From Roseburia sp. (lineage in GTDB: Bacteria > Bacillota > Clostridia > Lachnospirales > Lachnospiraceae), in the NCBI GenBank assembly GCA_023662875.1, contig JAMPIG010000019.1, forward strand, positions 1 through 44,676: DNA of 44,676 nt. The letters run 5' to 3'. How positions within the stretch are numbered: the stretch's first letter is position 1; each line of letters begins with the position of its first letter. The notes below the pieces were generated by a model, which searched no databases, had not been told where the DNA came from, and saw only the letters and a list, made by a program, of their open reading frames with translations. A program made the position numbers and the translations under genes. Below, piece after piece: positions 1-8,540 of this stretch.

Positions 1-56
1 TCCTTGTATTAGTGCGCCCTTTTTTAGGCTGCTAAGTCTTATTTTTCAATCTACAA

Positions 57-533
57 CTACCTCTCATGCACCCTCTTACCCGAAAGATGCTCGATCTCGA
101 TGGCGATCAGCTGTACTCTGTGAACATCCCTCCGGATTTCCTCTTCCGCCTCTTCCGCTGTGGGATAATACTTGAGGGCAAGCTTTCTTACCTTTTCCTC
201 GGTCACTTTACCGTCCTCGATCAATTTCGCCCGCCCGAACACCACGCAGCTCGACACATGGTAGGCCCAGTCACCGCTCTCCAGATAGCCGTCGTCCCAT
301 AGCGTAAAGCAAACCTGATCGCTGGCTCGAAGGGAATCGATTTTATGCCCGGCCTTTGCGCTGTGCAGATAAATCCGGTTTTCCTCCTCATCATAGTAAA
401 AATTGACCGGAACGGTATAGGGATAACCGCCGTCCCCATTGACAGAAAAAGCTCCTCTCCTGCCGGTTTTCAACAGGTTCTTTACCTCCTCCGTCGGCAG
501 CTCGTTTTTAAATCTTCTCATTTTTCGAAACAT
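57..533 (-). CDS. Pyridoxamine 5'-phosphate oxidase-family (NimA-like) flavoprotein
   Basis: 158 residues, the usual size of the small PNPOx split-barrel, FMN-binding proteins often annotated as nitroimidazole-resistance (Nim) like. The order fits that fold: an N-terminal helix (ELPTEEVKNLL), a strand with GRRGAFSVNGDGGYPYTVPVN, then FYYDEEENRIYLHSA and a later core strand SSCVVFGRAKLIE. By family knowledge these proteins bind flavin and reduce small molecules in the cytoplasm; the substrate cannot be read from sequence. The start at 533 has an AAGGAG site about 7 nt upstream and a promoter-like pair at 567-595. It is probably a single-gene transcript. Family call is good; function is inferred only. 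Confidence 0.8.
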   Translation of the reverse strand: MFRKMRRFKNELPTEEVKNLLKTGRRGAFSVNGDGGYPYTVPVNFYYDEEENRIYLHSAKAGHKIDSLRASDQVCFTLWDDGYLESGDWAYHVSSCVVFGRAKLIEDGKVTEEKVRKLALKYYPTAEEAEEEIRRDVHRVQLIAIEIEHLSGKRVHER

Positions 534-566
534 TGTAAGCTCCTTTCAAGAACCTGTCCCAAACAA

Positions 567-595
567 ATTGTAACATTCTTTGTACGCCTGGTAAA
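567..595 (-). promoter_or_regulatory. Putative sigma-A promoter of the PNPOx-family gene
   Basis: On the minus strand TTTACC (595-590) and TACAAT (572-567) are separated by 17 bp. They lie about 35 nt upstream of the start codon of the gene ending at 57. The -10 is close to consensus and the -35 matches 4 of 6. Confidence 0.5.
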
Positions 596-641
596 TCGTA
601 ATTATTTTACCGGTTGCAAGTTCGTAAACTCTGTAATAAAC

Positions 642-1283
642 CTATTCCTCTTGAGACCAGCATCCTCCCTGCCCGGCGAGCAATTCCAGCAGCTCCCCAA
701 GATCTCTGACACAGGAATCCGGCGTCTCTTCCTCGTTCGACGGGACTGCCATCCCGCCGAACCCCTGCCGTACCCAGATGGTTTTCATTCCGGCCCGCTT
801 TGCGGGAAGGATGTCATTATCCAGCCGGTCTCCGATCATGACGGCGTTTTCCGGCCGACAGCCCGCCCGTCTGAGGGCAAGCTCAAAGATTCTCAGATCC
901 GGTTTTTCAAGTCCTTCCTCCGCGGACGCAACGATGAGATCCAGATATTGGGATATCCCGTACGCTTTCATACGTTCCGCTGTTCCCGGACTTTGATTCG
1001 CTATAATCCCGATCCGATACCTTCCGTGCAGTCCGGCAAGACATTCCGCCGCCTGGGAATACAAGACCTCATCCTCGCTGTGCCAGGGAGTCAAGGGTAA
1101 TCCCAGACATTTGAGCGGGTGCGCAATGTTTTGCTTCGCCAGCTGTACCGCCTGCGCGTAAGCCTGCTCGTAGGAGATATCGGTTCCTTCGATCGCATCC
1201 AGAATTCGATGCTCGTTCGCCCTGCTCTCATCTACCAGGGTAGAACCGACGTCAAAGAACAGCCATTTGATTTGATCTGACAT
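642..1283 (-). CDS. HAD-family hydrolase with a DxGxT motif I
   Basis: 213 residues from the ATG at 1283, chosen because GGAGGG sits 6-7 nt upstream; the frame is open further upstream but without such a site. HAD motifs are visible: motif I WLFFDVGSTLVDE near residue 8, motif II around GIIANQS, motif III lysine in EKPDLRIFE, and motif IV VMIGDRLDNDI. The usual second aspartate of DxDxT is glycine (DVGST), seen in a subset of HAD-IA proteins. A cytoplasmic phosphatase or dehalogenase-like role follows from the family; the substrate is unknown. The gene lies 47 bp downstream of the frameshifted GNAT gene and may be co-transcribed with it. Confidence 0.8.
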   Translation of the reverse strand: MSDQIKWLFFDVGSTLVDESRANEHRILDAIEGTDISYEQAYAQAVQLAKQNIAHPLKCLGLPLTPWHSEDEVLYSQAAECLAGLHGRYRIGIIANQSPGTAERMKAYGISQYLDLIVASAEEGLEKPDLRIFELALRRAGCRPENAVMIGDRLDNDILPAKRAGMKTIWVRQGFGGMAVPSNEEETPDSCVRDLGELLELLAGQGGCWSQEE

Positions 1284-1330
1284 ATGTCGCCCTCCACTAA
1301 ACAATCCGGTATCCTGCTTCGCCAAAGTTT

Positions 1331-1902
1331 TCATAAATCCAAATACCATACAAATTGAATCTCGTCCCGAATTTCTTTCTCCTGATAATAAGCATACAGA
1401 TCGATTTTTGACAACAAGGCCCCCTGCTTTCGGTAGAAACGGCAGGCCGGAATATTGTTATTCTGGCATTCGATAATCATCTGGCGGTATCCGGCCTCTT
1501 TTGCGTCCGCTACGCCCCTGTCGAACAATCGCTGCCCGATTCCCTTCTGCTTATATCCTTCTGCCACGCGCAGATCCCATAAGACGCAGGCGTCATCCCT
1601 GCCGGAAAGCATATTTAAGCCCCTGGTTCTCCCCGCTACCGTCATCGCCCCAATCGGTTTTTCCCCGTCAAATCCCATATAAAAACGCCAACCGGAAATA
1701 TCAAATTCTTTTTCGTAGTCCGCAGCCCGCTCGTATACGCTTAAGTCCTTTCGATACGGAGCCACGGGAACCTCCTCAAGAATCAGGCCGCCCAGGCCGT
1801 TATCCAGCCTTTTAACCTGATATTCCGAATGGACGTCAAACTGTATGGGAACCGAATCATATAATGTAAAAACGAAGGATCCACTTCTTTTATGTAAATC
1901 AT
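1331..1902 (-). pseudogene. GNAT N-acetyltransferase, split by a frameshift
   Basis: The ATG at 1902 has GGAG 6 nt upstream and opens MIYIKEVDPSFLH, a typical start for this streptothricin-acetyltransferase-like GNAT subfamily. The frame is lost near 1858-1866 and ends at a TGA at 1783-1785. Another frame resumes at once with DSVPIQFDVHSEYQVKRLDN and runs to 1331, through the acetyl-CoA loop region (DLRVAEGYKQKGIGQRLF) to FYRKQGA. Restoring one base, for example in TTACATTATAT, would rejoin the frames as L-H-L-Y-D-S. The downstream part could still be made: a GAGGAGG lies 6 nt before a GTG at 1765, giving 144 residues lacking the N-terminus. It is a recent pseudogene or a sequencing error. 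Confidence 0.75.
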
Positions 1903-2017
1903 TTTATACTCCATATCAATACCAGACCCGCGTCAACTTTCAGGTACTTCTATCTGGCCAGCTCATTAGAGCTGTAACATCACCATACTGTTTTCCCTGA
2001 TAGCGGTCAGCTCCGTT

Positions 2018-2716
2018 TTATCCGTGTTCAGCTGTCCCTTCCTCCGGAAACAGCCCTATGTAATTCTCAATATAATAATCCGCCTGCTCCAGCTTCCGCT
2101 CCCGGTCATATCGGGAATAGGCGTCCTCCACCGCGCAAACCCGCATCCCCGCGTTCTTCCCCGCCTGGATTCCGGGAACGATATCCTCAAAGACCAGGCA
2201 CTCAGACGGACTTACCCCGAGTTCCTCCGCCACAGCCAGATAGATATCGGGGGCGGGCTTTCCCCGCTGTACGTCGCTGCCGGTCATGATACAGGAGAAG
2301 AAATCCCGGATCCCATGGACGCCGATCACGTTCTCCACCAGCTCCCGGGAATTGCTGGTAGCGATGCCCAGACGGATGCCCCGCCTGCGGCAGCCTTTCA
2401 GGAAGTCCGGGATTCCCGGCTTCAGGGGTACTTCGTTGGCGTACTTGTTCCAGGCCATCCGGTTCCACTCCGCTTTGATTTCCTCCAGCGAATCCGGAAT
2501 CGCGAACGCCTCCTTGAAGTACACCGCCGTCTCGTGAAAGCTCATGCCCTCGATCCGGGCCTGCAGATCCTCCGGAAGAGGGATGCCGAACCGCCCCAGG
2601 TATTCGATATCGATGGCCCGCCAGAGCCACATGGAGTCCACCAGGGAGCCGTCCAGGTCGAAGATTACCGCTCCGATATTCTGGAGCATTGCTTTTGTAT
2701 CTCTTTTCTCCATCAT
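2018..2716 (-). CDS. HAD-IA phosphatase, beta-phosphoglucomutase-like
   Basis: 232 residues. Motif I is AVIFDLDGSLVDS (residues 16-28) with both aspartates, the cap domain follows, motif II is in LGIATSNSRELV, the motif III lysine is in GKPAPDIYL, and motif IV is CLVFEDIVPGIQAG. This layout is typical of PGMB/Gph-type phosphatases or phosphomutases acting on small sugar phosphates in the cytoplasm; the substrate is not predictable. The start at 2716 overlaps the hsdS stop as ATGA, with AAGGAG about 9 nt upstream inside the hsdS end, so translation may be coupled to the restriction-modification operon. An alternative start lies at 2689. Base composition is GC-rich and host-like, unlike hsdS. 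Confidence 0.85.
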   Translation of the reverse strand: MMEKRDTKAMLQNIGAVIFDLDGSLVDSMWLWRAIDIEYLGRFGIPLPEDLQARIEGMSFHETAVYFKEAFAIPDSLEEIKAEWNRMAWNKYANEVPLKPGIPDFLKGCRRRGIRLGIATSNSRELVENVIGVHGIRDFFSCIMTGSDVQRGKPAPDIYLAVAEELGVSPSECLVFEDIVPGIQAGKNAGMRVCAVEDAYSRYDRERKLEQADYYIENYIGLFPEEGTAEHG

Positions 2717-4128
2717 TCCATCCGCTCCTTCAAATAGGCAATAGCCTTATCTTCGTCCTGCTCGATTGCCAGTTCTATGGCACACTTAGCCGCTTCGAGT
2801 AGATTTTTGCTGCTTTGTCGTAATCGGAATGATTCCTTGACACTACTTTTTATTTCTGCCTGTAAATCATCGCTGATGTCTGGAATAGGTATGGACATCA
2901 ATCCATCTTTACTAAAAGCAGTCAATACTGTTCCGGTACATTGCTGTTTAAGAAGCGCCTGAACAGGATCCGACTTGAACAACACGAGCATAGTCTCGCT
3001 ATTAATCTCGTCAGAATCAAGAACAAAGAATCCTGTTGAGCATAAAGCCCCATCATATTCGTCAGTAATCAGGGCGCAGCTTTGAAGAGATCCTTCAATC
3101 GAAGATATAATAATATTTCCTTTATGTACCATCCTTCTTGCTCGTGATGGAAGCTCGTAGCCTGGAGCGATTGTGCAACCGCATATTTCCCCTGCTGTTC
3201 CAATGTTAGCGAGTTCGATGTACTTATATTCGACAGTCTTCTCCGGGTTGAAGTTCTTGTCATGGATATTACACTTTGTCTTAATAGTACTTTTCCCCAA
3301 ATTCCTGATTCGTGCAAGTAATTCATCATACTTCGGTTGATAATACTCCGCATCGATTCGTCCTGCTTCTGAAATATCTTTAAAGGTACGAACAGATACG
3401 CCGCTTGCAGACAGTTTCCATTTATCAAATTCCATTCCTGCTGAGAGTTGTACACTGGCGTTCTCATATTGAACACGTGCATCATTTAACCTTGTAAAGG
3501 CCGTCTCAACAGTTGAACATATCAATTTTTGAAAGGCAGGTCCTAGGACGGGAATTTCTATATGACGAAATTTTGCGGGGCTAAAGTTCGCTTGATTTCC
3601 CACCATGGAAAGCCTCTCTATTTCGGCTCGGCCATAAACAGAGTTTAAATAAGCAACAAGCGTCGCAGAATTTATCAGTTTTTCATCTGGTCTGATTCGA
3701 TACAAATACGAAGCAAAAGCATATTCATAATCTTGAGGAACAAGAGCTGCTTTACCCACATATCTTGGATTTCCGTTCGTGCGGCAAATCAGGACGTCAT
3801 TCTTTTTTAGTTTCAAGGATTCATATGTATCAACATCAATCAGATCACAATATTTTGCCGGGGCATGAATAAAAAAGGAATCAAACTCATTTAAACGCAG
3901 AACGGGATAACCGTTACCGTCTTCGTTTAACCCTTTTGATGTTCCATATTGACTGAATACTTCCACTTCTGAGCCTTTGACACTTTTAAAGCTGGCCTTT
4001 GAGGCGTTGTAATATTCCGCCTCTATCCGGAAGTCGCTGTTATCGACTACTTCAGTTATTGAGACAATTTTTATTTTCAGCCTCTCCAACAATTTTTTAT
4101 ACGCTTCATCATTAGAGAGGCTAATCAA
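2713..4128 (-). CDS. hsdS: Restriction-modification specificity subunit (HsdS)
   Basis: 471 residues in the two-target-recognition-domain layout. Each half begins with an element like DFRIEAEYYN (about residue 31) and GRIDAEYYQPKYDELL (about 256). Each ends in a helical stretch (LNDARVQYENASVQL; LRQSSKNLLEAAKCAIELA) that forms the conserved coiled-coil spacer in type I S subunits. It directs DNA recognition for the methylase-nuclease encoded just upstream (ATGA overlap at 4125-4128). By homology each TRD reads half of a split recognition site, which is not predictable here. Composition is AT-richer than the flanks, consistent with horizontal transfer. Confidence 0.88.
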   Translation of the reverse strand: MISLSNDEAYKKLLERLKIKIVSITEVVDNSDFRIEAEYYNASKASFKSVKGSEVEVFSQYGTSKGLNEDGNGYPVLRLNEFDSFFIHAPAKYCDLIDVDTYESLKLKKNDVLICRTNGNPRYVGKAALVPQDYEYAFASYLYRIRPDEKLINSATLVAYLNSVYGRAEIERLSMVGNQANFSPAKFRHIEIPVLGPAFQKLICSTVETAFTRLNDARVQYENASVQLSAGMEFDKWKLSASGVSVRTFKDISEAGRIDAEYYQPKYDELLARIRNLGKSTIKTKCNIHDKNFNPEKTVEYKYIELANIGTAGEICGCTIAPGYELPSRARRMVHKGNIIISSIEGSLQSCALITDEYDGALCSTGFFVLDSDEINSETMLVLFKSDPVQALLKQQCTGTVLTAFSKDGLMSIPIPDISDDLQAEIKSSVKESFRLRQSSKNLLEAAKCAIELAIEQDEDKAIAYLKERME

Positions 4129-6821
4129 AAAGAAATCTCATTCTCCGGATGAAGGATGCGTTGTAATTCTTCTTCTGATGGAGCAAAGCTTAAATGTTCA
4201 TCATAGGCAAATTTTGCAAAGGCTTCTGCGATGCCGTTCCGGGCATAAATATTGTGAGGATTCCTATTTTTCAACTGCGGGTCTTGGTTGAATAGGTCAT
4301 GCTTCACAAAAATGTGACCATGAGTGTCTTTCACGCGTTCAGACCACTCTCTGACTTCTTCTGCCACAAGATAATATTTCTTCTCCTCCGCAGATAATGC
4401 ATCATACTCTTTTTTTGAAATGATCGGGTTGTTATTGTCACCAAGAATCGGAGCCTCATTATAAAGGCTCTGTTCATCAACATCGAGGGTAAGATATTCA
4501 TCGAGCGAAAGTTCTTCCCTCTTGTCTGAATTTTTCTTTTTATTCTTAAGGACGTAACGGACATTCTTCCTTATCCATTTTCTGTGGCTGTCAAGTTCGC
4601 CATTTTCATCTAAAAAGAGGTCTTTAATAAAGCTTGTGTTTCCGTCCGAATTCATGTGTTCCGTTTTCTTCACACGGCTTTCCGTCTTTATCCTGTAATC
4701 CGATTTCTTTTCTGCTGCTTCATATTCGGCTTTTGTAACTTCCTCGTTATCTGTTTTGCGAATATAAACTTCTACCGTCGTATAAGCGTAGCTTGCCCAC
4801 GACACATAATTTTCTGTAACGTAAATCTTATCACCGGAATTATCCTTGCTTGGTTCCTGCATAGTAGCAAAAAAAATCGGATAATCTATATTTCCGTTTT
4901 CGTCAAAGACAGGTTTAGGACAGATATTTGGATAGCCGCAGTTTTCATCCGTCCATTTCTGAACAAGCAGGACGCTTGTCTTAGTACCTGTGTGCGGCTT
5001 GAACACATTTCCGTGAAGTCCAACAACAGCAAGAAGCCGACATTGTTTCAGGATAAACTCACGAATGTACTTGTCGCTGGAGTTGTTGAATCGTCCTTGC
5101 GGAAGAACAATAGCCATCCTGCCGCCTGGTTTCAGAAAATTCAAATTGCGTTCAATAAACAGAATATCCCTGCCTACTTTATTTTGTTTTTTCCCCTTTG
5201 CATTGATGCTCAATTCATATTGAGACAGTTGCTCCTGGTTATCCAAATCTCCTGCAAAAGGCGGATTTGCCATTAAAACATCAAAATCGAAGAATTTATA
5301 TTGCTCGTATTTTTTTGCTCCTCGATTCCCCTTATATTCCATATTCTCAAGTTTCTTAAAACCATCATGATACTTATCGTCCCAGTTTTTATCCTTAATG
5401 TAATCCTTCTCCCAATTTCTGTAATCAAGAGAATTAAGCTCTATTACGTTTGTATGCCCGTCTCCGGCGATGATATTAAGCATTCTGCCGACACGAACGC
5501 TTTTCTCACTGAAATCAATACCGAACACATTGCTCTGGACATAGTCCGTTTCCGCCTGTGTACGTTTATTCGTTGTAAAAAGGTTAGAAGCCGTAGGGTT
5601 GAGACGTTGCCACACATGAAAGACCGTGTGCATAGGAAAACCACAACTCCCAGCGGCAGTGTCTATCATCTTCTCATCCCGCGTTGGATTGAGCATCTGG
5701 ACACACATATCAATGACATAACGGGGAGTGAAATATTGCCCCATTCCTTCTTTTTGGTTCTGGTTCACAAGATGTTCAAAAGCATCGTCGACTACTTCCA
5801 GATTGGAATTAAACATCCTGACATTCTGCAGTTCTTTCACACAGGATTTGACTGTAGCTTTCTGCATATTAAGGACAGAATCCTCAGGGAACACACCCGG
5901 CCATTTGCATTTTGCATTCTTGAACAAAAGACTGATTCTTTTATAAATATCGTCCGGCGTTTCACTGTCCTTTGCTCTAAATTCTAAAACGCGAAATTCG
6001 CTATCATCAACTTCAGATAGCTTTTTATATGCATACTTCATCTGTGCGGAAATATCATCAGCGTCCTCACTGGACATCTTCTCGTCGTAAAGCTTTGTGA
6101 AAATCAGCTTGAATATCTCTTCAAACGCCTTATCACTGGAATCATTCGCACCGAATCGTTGTTCCACCGCAAGGATTATTTCTTTCAGCGTTTCATTTTG
6201 AAGTCGATCTGACAGCATCAACTGCTTTAAGGTAAAACGGCGGTTTTCAATCCAATCCTTGATCTCCTCCCCTTGACGAGGAAATTTATCAATCGCAAGA
6301 TCATTGTCGAAATCCGGGGCAGCATAGAACTTGAGAAGATTAGCGCCGTTTGCAATTACTCCGACCGGTGCCTTTTTCAGAAGGCAATAGGATTCCATCT
6401 GCTGTCTCGGCGTGGAGGAGTCTTCTCCATAAACAGCATTTTCATCCTTGACCTCTGGTCGTTTGATCTCAATGACCACATTCAGATCTTTCTTGTCCTT
6501 TCCGGAATAAACAGCAATGTCAATCCGATTGTCCCTTATTATTTCGCGCCCGGCATATACAGCCGGAACTTCAAATTCCAGCTGTTCTTTTGCATAGCCA
6601 TACTCTTCAATCAGCCTGTGCGCATACATCTGACGAATGACTTCTTCCGGTTTAAGTTCAAAATAATCACCATCCGCTTTTTTTCCACGGACAATGCATT
6701 CAACACCAGGTTTGCCATCCTTGCGGTTTCTAATGCGTTTATTAAGCCAGTCCTGCTCCTTTGATGAAAATTGCTTTAAATCGCGCAATTCTTCCGGCTT
6801 TAAAATATCTCTAATTTCCAT
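4125..6821 (-). CDS. Fused restriction nuclease-N6-adenine methylase (HsdR_N/HsdM type)
   Basis: 898 residues, much longer than ordinary HsdM (about 500). The N-terminal part resembles the type I R-protein N-domain (HSDR_N_2). It has a PD-(D/E)xK-like core: D101 in NRIDIAVY, then E118 and K120 in VVIEIKRPEV. The N6-adenine methylase follows: GQYFTPR at 361-367, the SAM motif DTAAGSCGF at 387-395, NPPF at 519-522. About 250 further C-terminal residues are charged and of unknown role. No Walker or DEAD helicase motifs are visible and no separate hsdR is in the window. With HsdS it probably forms a self-contained methylating and cutting complex, comparable in layout to BcgI-type enzymes. A promoter-like pair lies at 6845-6872. 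Confidence 0.85.
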   Translation of the reverse strand: MEIRDILKPEELRDLKQFSSKEQDWLNKRIRNRKDGKPGVECIVRGKKADGDYFELKPEEVIRQMYAHRLIEEYGYAKEQLEFEVPAVYAGREIIRDNRIDIAVYSGKDKKDLNVVIEIKRPEVKDENAVYGEDSSTPRQQMESYCLLKKAPVGVIANGANLLKFYAAPDFDNDLAIDKFPRQGEEIKDWIENRRFTLKQLMLSDRLQNETLKEIILAVEQRFGANDSSDKAFEEIFKLIFTKLYDEKMSSEDADDISAQMKYAYKKLSEVDDSEFRVLEFRAKDSETPDDIYKRISLLFKNAKCKWPGVFPEDSVLNMQKATVKSCVKELQNVRMFNSNLEVVDDAFEHLVNQNQKEGMGQYFTPRYVIDMCVQMLNPTRDEKMIDTAAGSCGFPMHTVFHVWQRLNPTASNLFTTNKRTQAETDYVQSNVFGIDFSEKSVRVGRMLNIIAGDGHTNVIELNSLDYRNWEKDYIKDKNWDDKYHDGFKKLENMEYKGNRGAKKYEQYKFFDFDVLMANPPFAGDLDNQEQLSQYELSINAKGKKQNKVGRDILFIERNLNFLKPGGRMAIVLPQGRFNNSSDKYIREFILKQCRLLAVVGLHGNVFKPHTGTKTSVLLVQKWTDENCGYPNICPKPVFDENGNIDYPIFFATMQEPSKDNSGDKIYVTENYVSWASYAYTTVEVYIRKTDNEEVTKAEYEAAEKKSDYRIKTESRVKKTEHMNSDGNTSFIKDLFLDENGELDSHRKWIRKNVRYVLKNKKKNSDKREELSLDEYLTLDVDEQSLYNEAPILGDNNNPIISKKEYDALSAEEKKYYLVAEEVREWSERVKDTHGHIFVKHDLFNQDPQLKNRNPHNIYARNGIAEAFAKFAYDEHLSFAPSEEELQRILHPENEISF

Positions 6822-6844
6822 AGTTTTCTCCCAATCTTACAAAT

Positions 6845-6872
6845 ATCATAACTATATCAATTTTTCAATCAA
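6845..6872 (-). promoter_or_regulatory. Putative promoter of the restriction-modification operon
   Basis: On the minus strand TTGATT (6872-6867) and TATGAT (6850-6845) are 16 bp apart, about 25 nt upstream of the start at 6821, in very AT-rich DNA. It would drive the fused methylase, hsdS and possibly the overlapping HAD gene. Confidence 0.45.
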
Positions 6873-6948
6873 GTCACGCTCTCGTTATTCTGAATTTTCC
6901 TTAACTGTTCGATTCTTCCTGCATATTTGGGTAACTTCGCAGGTATCC

Positions 6949-7530
6949 CTACAACAAATTGGGATTTAGCTTATACTGATACACTATCTCATCACTATCT
7001 TCTCCAAACAAATACTTATAGCTCGCTAAATCTTGTTCGCTTTTTCCTGCAATTTCTCCGAAACTTTTTACAAATTTCGAAAAGCTACTTTCTTCTTCTC
7101 CAATTTTAACAGCGCCTAGATTTTCAAATACATGCTGACTGTGTAAATTAGCGGAAGAAATACGAATTAGAAAATATTCAATTTGCTTTTCTTCACATAC
7201 TTTTTTAGCAATTAATCGAACAGCCCTCGGTGCTATTCCTCTATTTCTTTTATTTTCAACCAAATCAATCCCTATCTCCGGTGTATTACTATCTGAATCT
7301 TGCAATTCAATACTGCCACAATAATCTCCTTTTTTTATAAATACAGAAAACATACCCTCTGAATGGTTTAGTGTCTGTTCCCACATCATGTCTTTTGATC
7401 GTGGATTCAAGTATAATGTTGTTTCTCCATTTAACTGTCTATGTAATTCTACATAATCTTTTCTATCCTCATCAGATAGCGTACATATTATCAATTCGTC
7501 GTCTGTAGCAAAGATTTCTCGTTTCGTCAC
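6949..7530 (-). CDS. GNAT-family N-acetyltransferase
   Basis: 193 residues with the RimJ/RimL-like GNAT pattern: an N-terminal strand (ELIICTLSDEDRKDYVELH), a central PEIGIDLVENKRNRGIAPRAVRL resembling the acetyl-CoA binding loop (R-x-x-G-I-A), and C-terminal SANLHSQHVFENLGAV. The last is typical of acetyltransferases that modify amines or N-termini. The substrate is unknown. This is one of the most AT-rich genes in the window and it sits between dinD and the restriction-modification operon, so it is probably cargo of the same acquired segment. A ribosome site (AAGGTG) lies about 6 nt before the ATG. Confidence 0.8.
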   Translation of the reverse strand: MTKREIFATDDELIICTLSDEDRKDYVELHRQLNGETTLYLNPRSKDMMWEQTLNHSEGMFSVFIKKGDYCGSIELQDSDSNTPEIGIDLVENKRNRGIAPRAVRLIAKKVCEEKQIEYFLIRISSANLHSQHVFENLGAVKIGEEESSFSKFVKSFGEIAGKSEQDLASYKYLFGEDSDEIVYQYKLNPNLL

Positions 7531-7614
7531 TCAAATCACCTTCTTTAGCGTAAAGCCACAAATATCACAATCATTCTTTTATGCGAAAATTTTCAAACTG
7601 TTTCCGATAACGCA

Positions 7615-8475
7615 TTATTCATCAAGCATTATTGTCCCTTTTTTTGCCTTCGCTTTCAGTCTTGCCATTTGTTCTCTCTCAATCTCTTGAATGCTTTTCT
7701 CCGGTTTTGGCAAATCCTCTGGCATGGTTCCTCCAATTTTCTCAATCGCTGTCCGCACCTCTTTGCCAACATTATAATGAATGCTTGTCGCGGCATCCGC
7801 ACCTTGTATGCTATCCTTTCGCAGTTTTTCCTCCGTCTGTGAAATGCGGAAAAGATTGGCAATAAGTTCTGTGCTTCCCATATAATCAAGAATCTTCTGC
7901 CCAATCTGAAGATTTTTTCTTGCGTGAATATCTTCCACATCCAGTCCGCCATAAAGTCCCATATATCCTGCATTTTGAAATATAGCAAATTCCTCATTGG
8001 TAATCACTCCGGCATCATGTGCTGTTTCCGCTAAAAGCTGATTCCACTGTTTGATGTCCCCACGAACAACAAGACGCCTTCTATCTTCATCTAACTGATT
8101 AAAATGTTCAGCAACTTCTTGACGATACGTCTGTATAGCAAAATAAGTCTGCCCTAAAGCAATTACTTCTTTTCTTGGATCCCCGTTTTGAACAATCAAG
8201 TAACAAGCATATCTTGATAATTCATAATCTTTTATCGGCTTGTTCGTAACGCCGGCATCTACGATTTTGCTGACCTCAGCAAAATCGTCAAGCACATCAT
8301 GTCCGCTATTTTCACAGGCAATCATGGCTTTTTCAATGACCTTGCTAAAATTTCTCCACTGCGTATATTCCAAAGCATTCGCCAGTTCTCTTGCACTCCA
8401 AAACTCCAAACCGTCTTCTCTGATATGCTTTATGTCTTCAAATTTCTTATATTCCTTTGCGTTCAGTCCTATCAT
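7615..8475 (-). CDS. dinD: DNA-damage-inducible protein D homologue (DinD)
   Basis: 286 residues, close to E. coli DinD (about 275). Recognisable segments are the BRO-N-like start DGLEFWSARELANALEYTQW (about residues 22-41), YELSRYACYLIVQNGDPRK, ALGQTYFAIQTYRQE, and a C-terminal half with NAGYMGLYGG and DAATSIHYNVGKEVR. In E. coli, DinD is an SOS gene whose product modulates RecA filaments; that role is only inferred here. The start has GGAGG 8 nt upstream. A dyad overlaps a promoter-like sequence (8502-8540). It sits beside the restriction-modification genes and is AT-rich, like the rest of the island. Confidence 0.88.
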   Translation of the reverse strand: MIGLNAKEYKKFEDIKHIREDGLEFWSARELANALEYTQWRNFSKVIEKAMIACENSGHDVLDDFAEVSKIVDAGVTNKPIKDYELSRYACYLIVQNGDPRKEVIALGQTYFAIQTYRQEVAEHFNQLDEDRRRLVVRGDIKQWNQLLAETAHDAGVITNEEFAIFQNAGYMGLYGGLDVEDIHARKNLQIGQKILDYMGSTELIANLFRISQTEEKLRKDSIQGADAATSIHYNVGKEVRTAIEKIGGTMPEDLPKPEKSIQEIEREQMARLKAKAKKGTIMLDE

Positions 8476-8501
8476 GCAATCAACCTCCGATTATTTAGAA
8501 G

Positions 8502-8540
8502 ATACTAGATTTTCAAATTGGGCAGACAACGTCTGTCCAA
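8502..8540 (-). promoter_or_regulatory. Putative dinD promoter with overlapping dyad operator
   Basis: Minus-strand TTGTCT (8529-8524) and TAGTAT (8507-8502) are 16 bp apart. A 23-bp interrupted palindrome (8518-8540, arms TTGG.CAGAC and GTCTG.CCAA around AAC) covers the -35. It does not match the Gram-positive LexA box (CGAAC-N4-GTTCG). It could be an operator or simply a hairpin. Confidence 0.4.

Noticed and set aside
1-56. GTGCGCCC near the left edge, resembling a group II intron start
   Set aside because: The following bases do not continue like intron domain I and there is too little sequence to judge.
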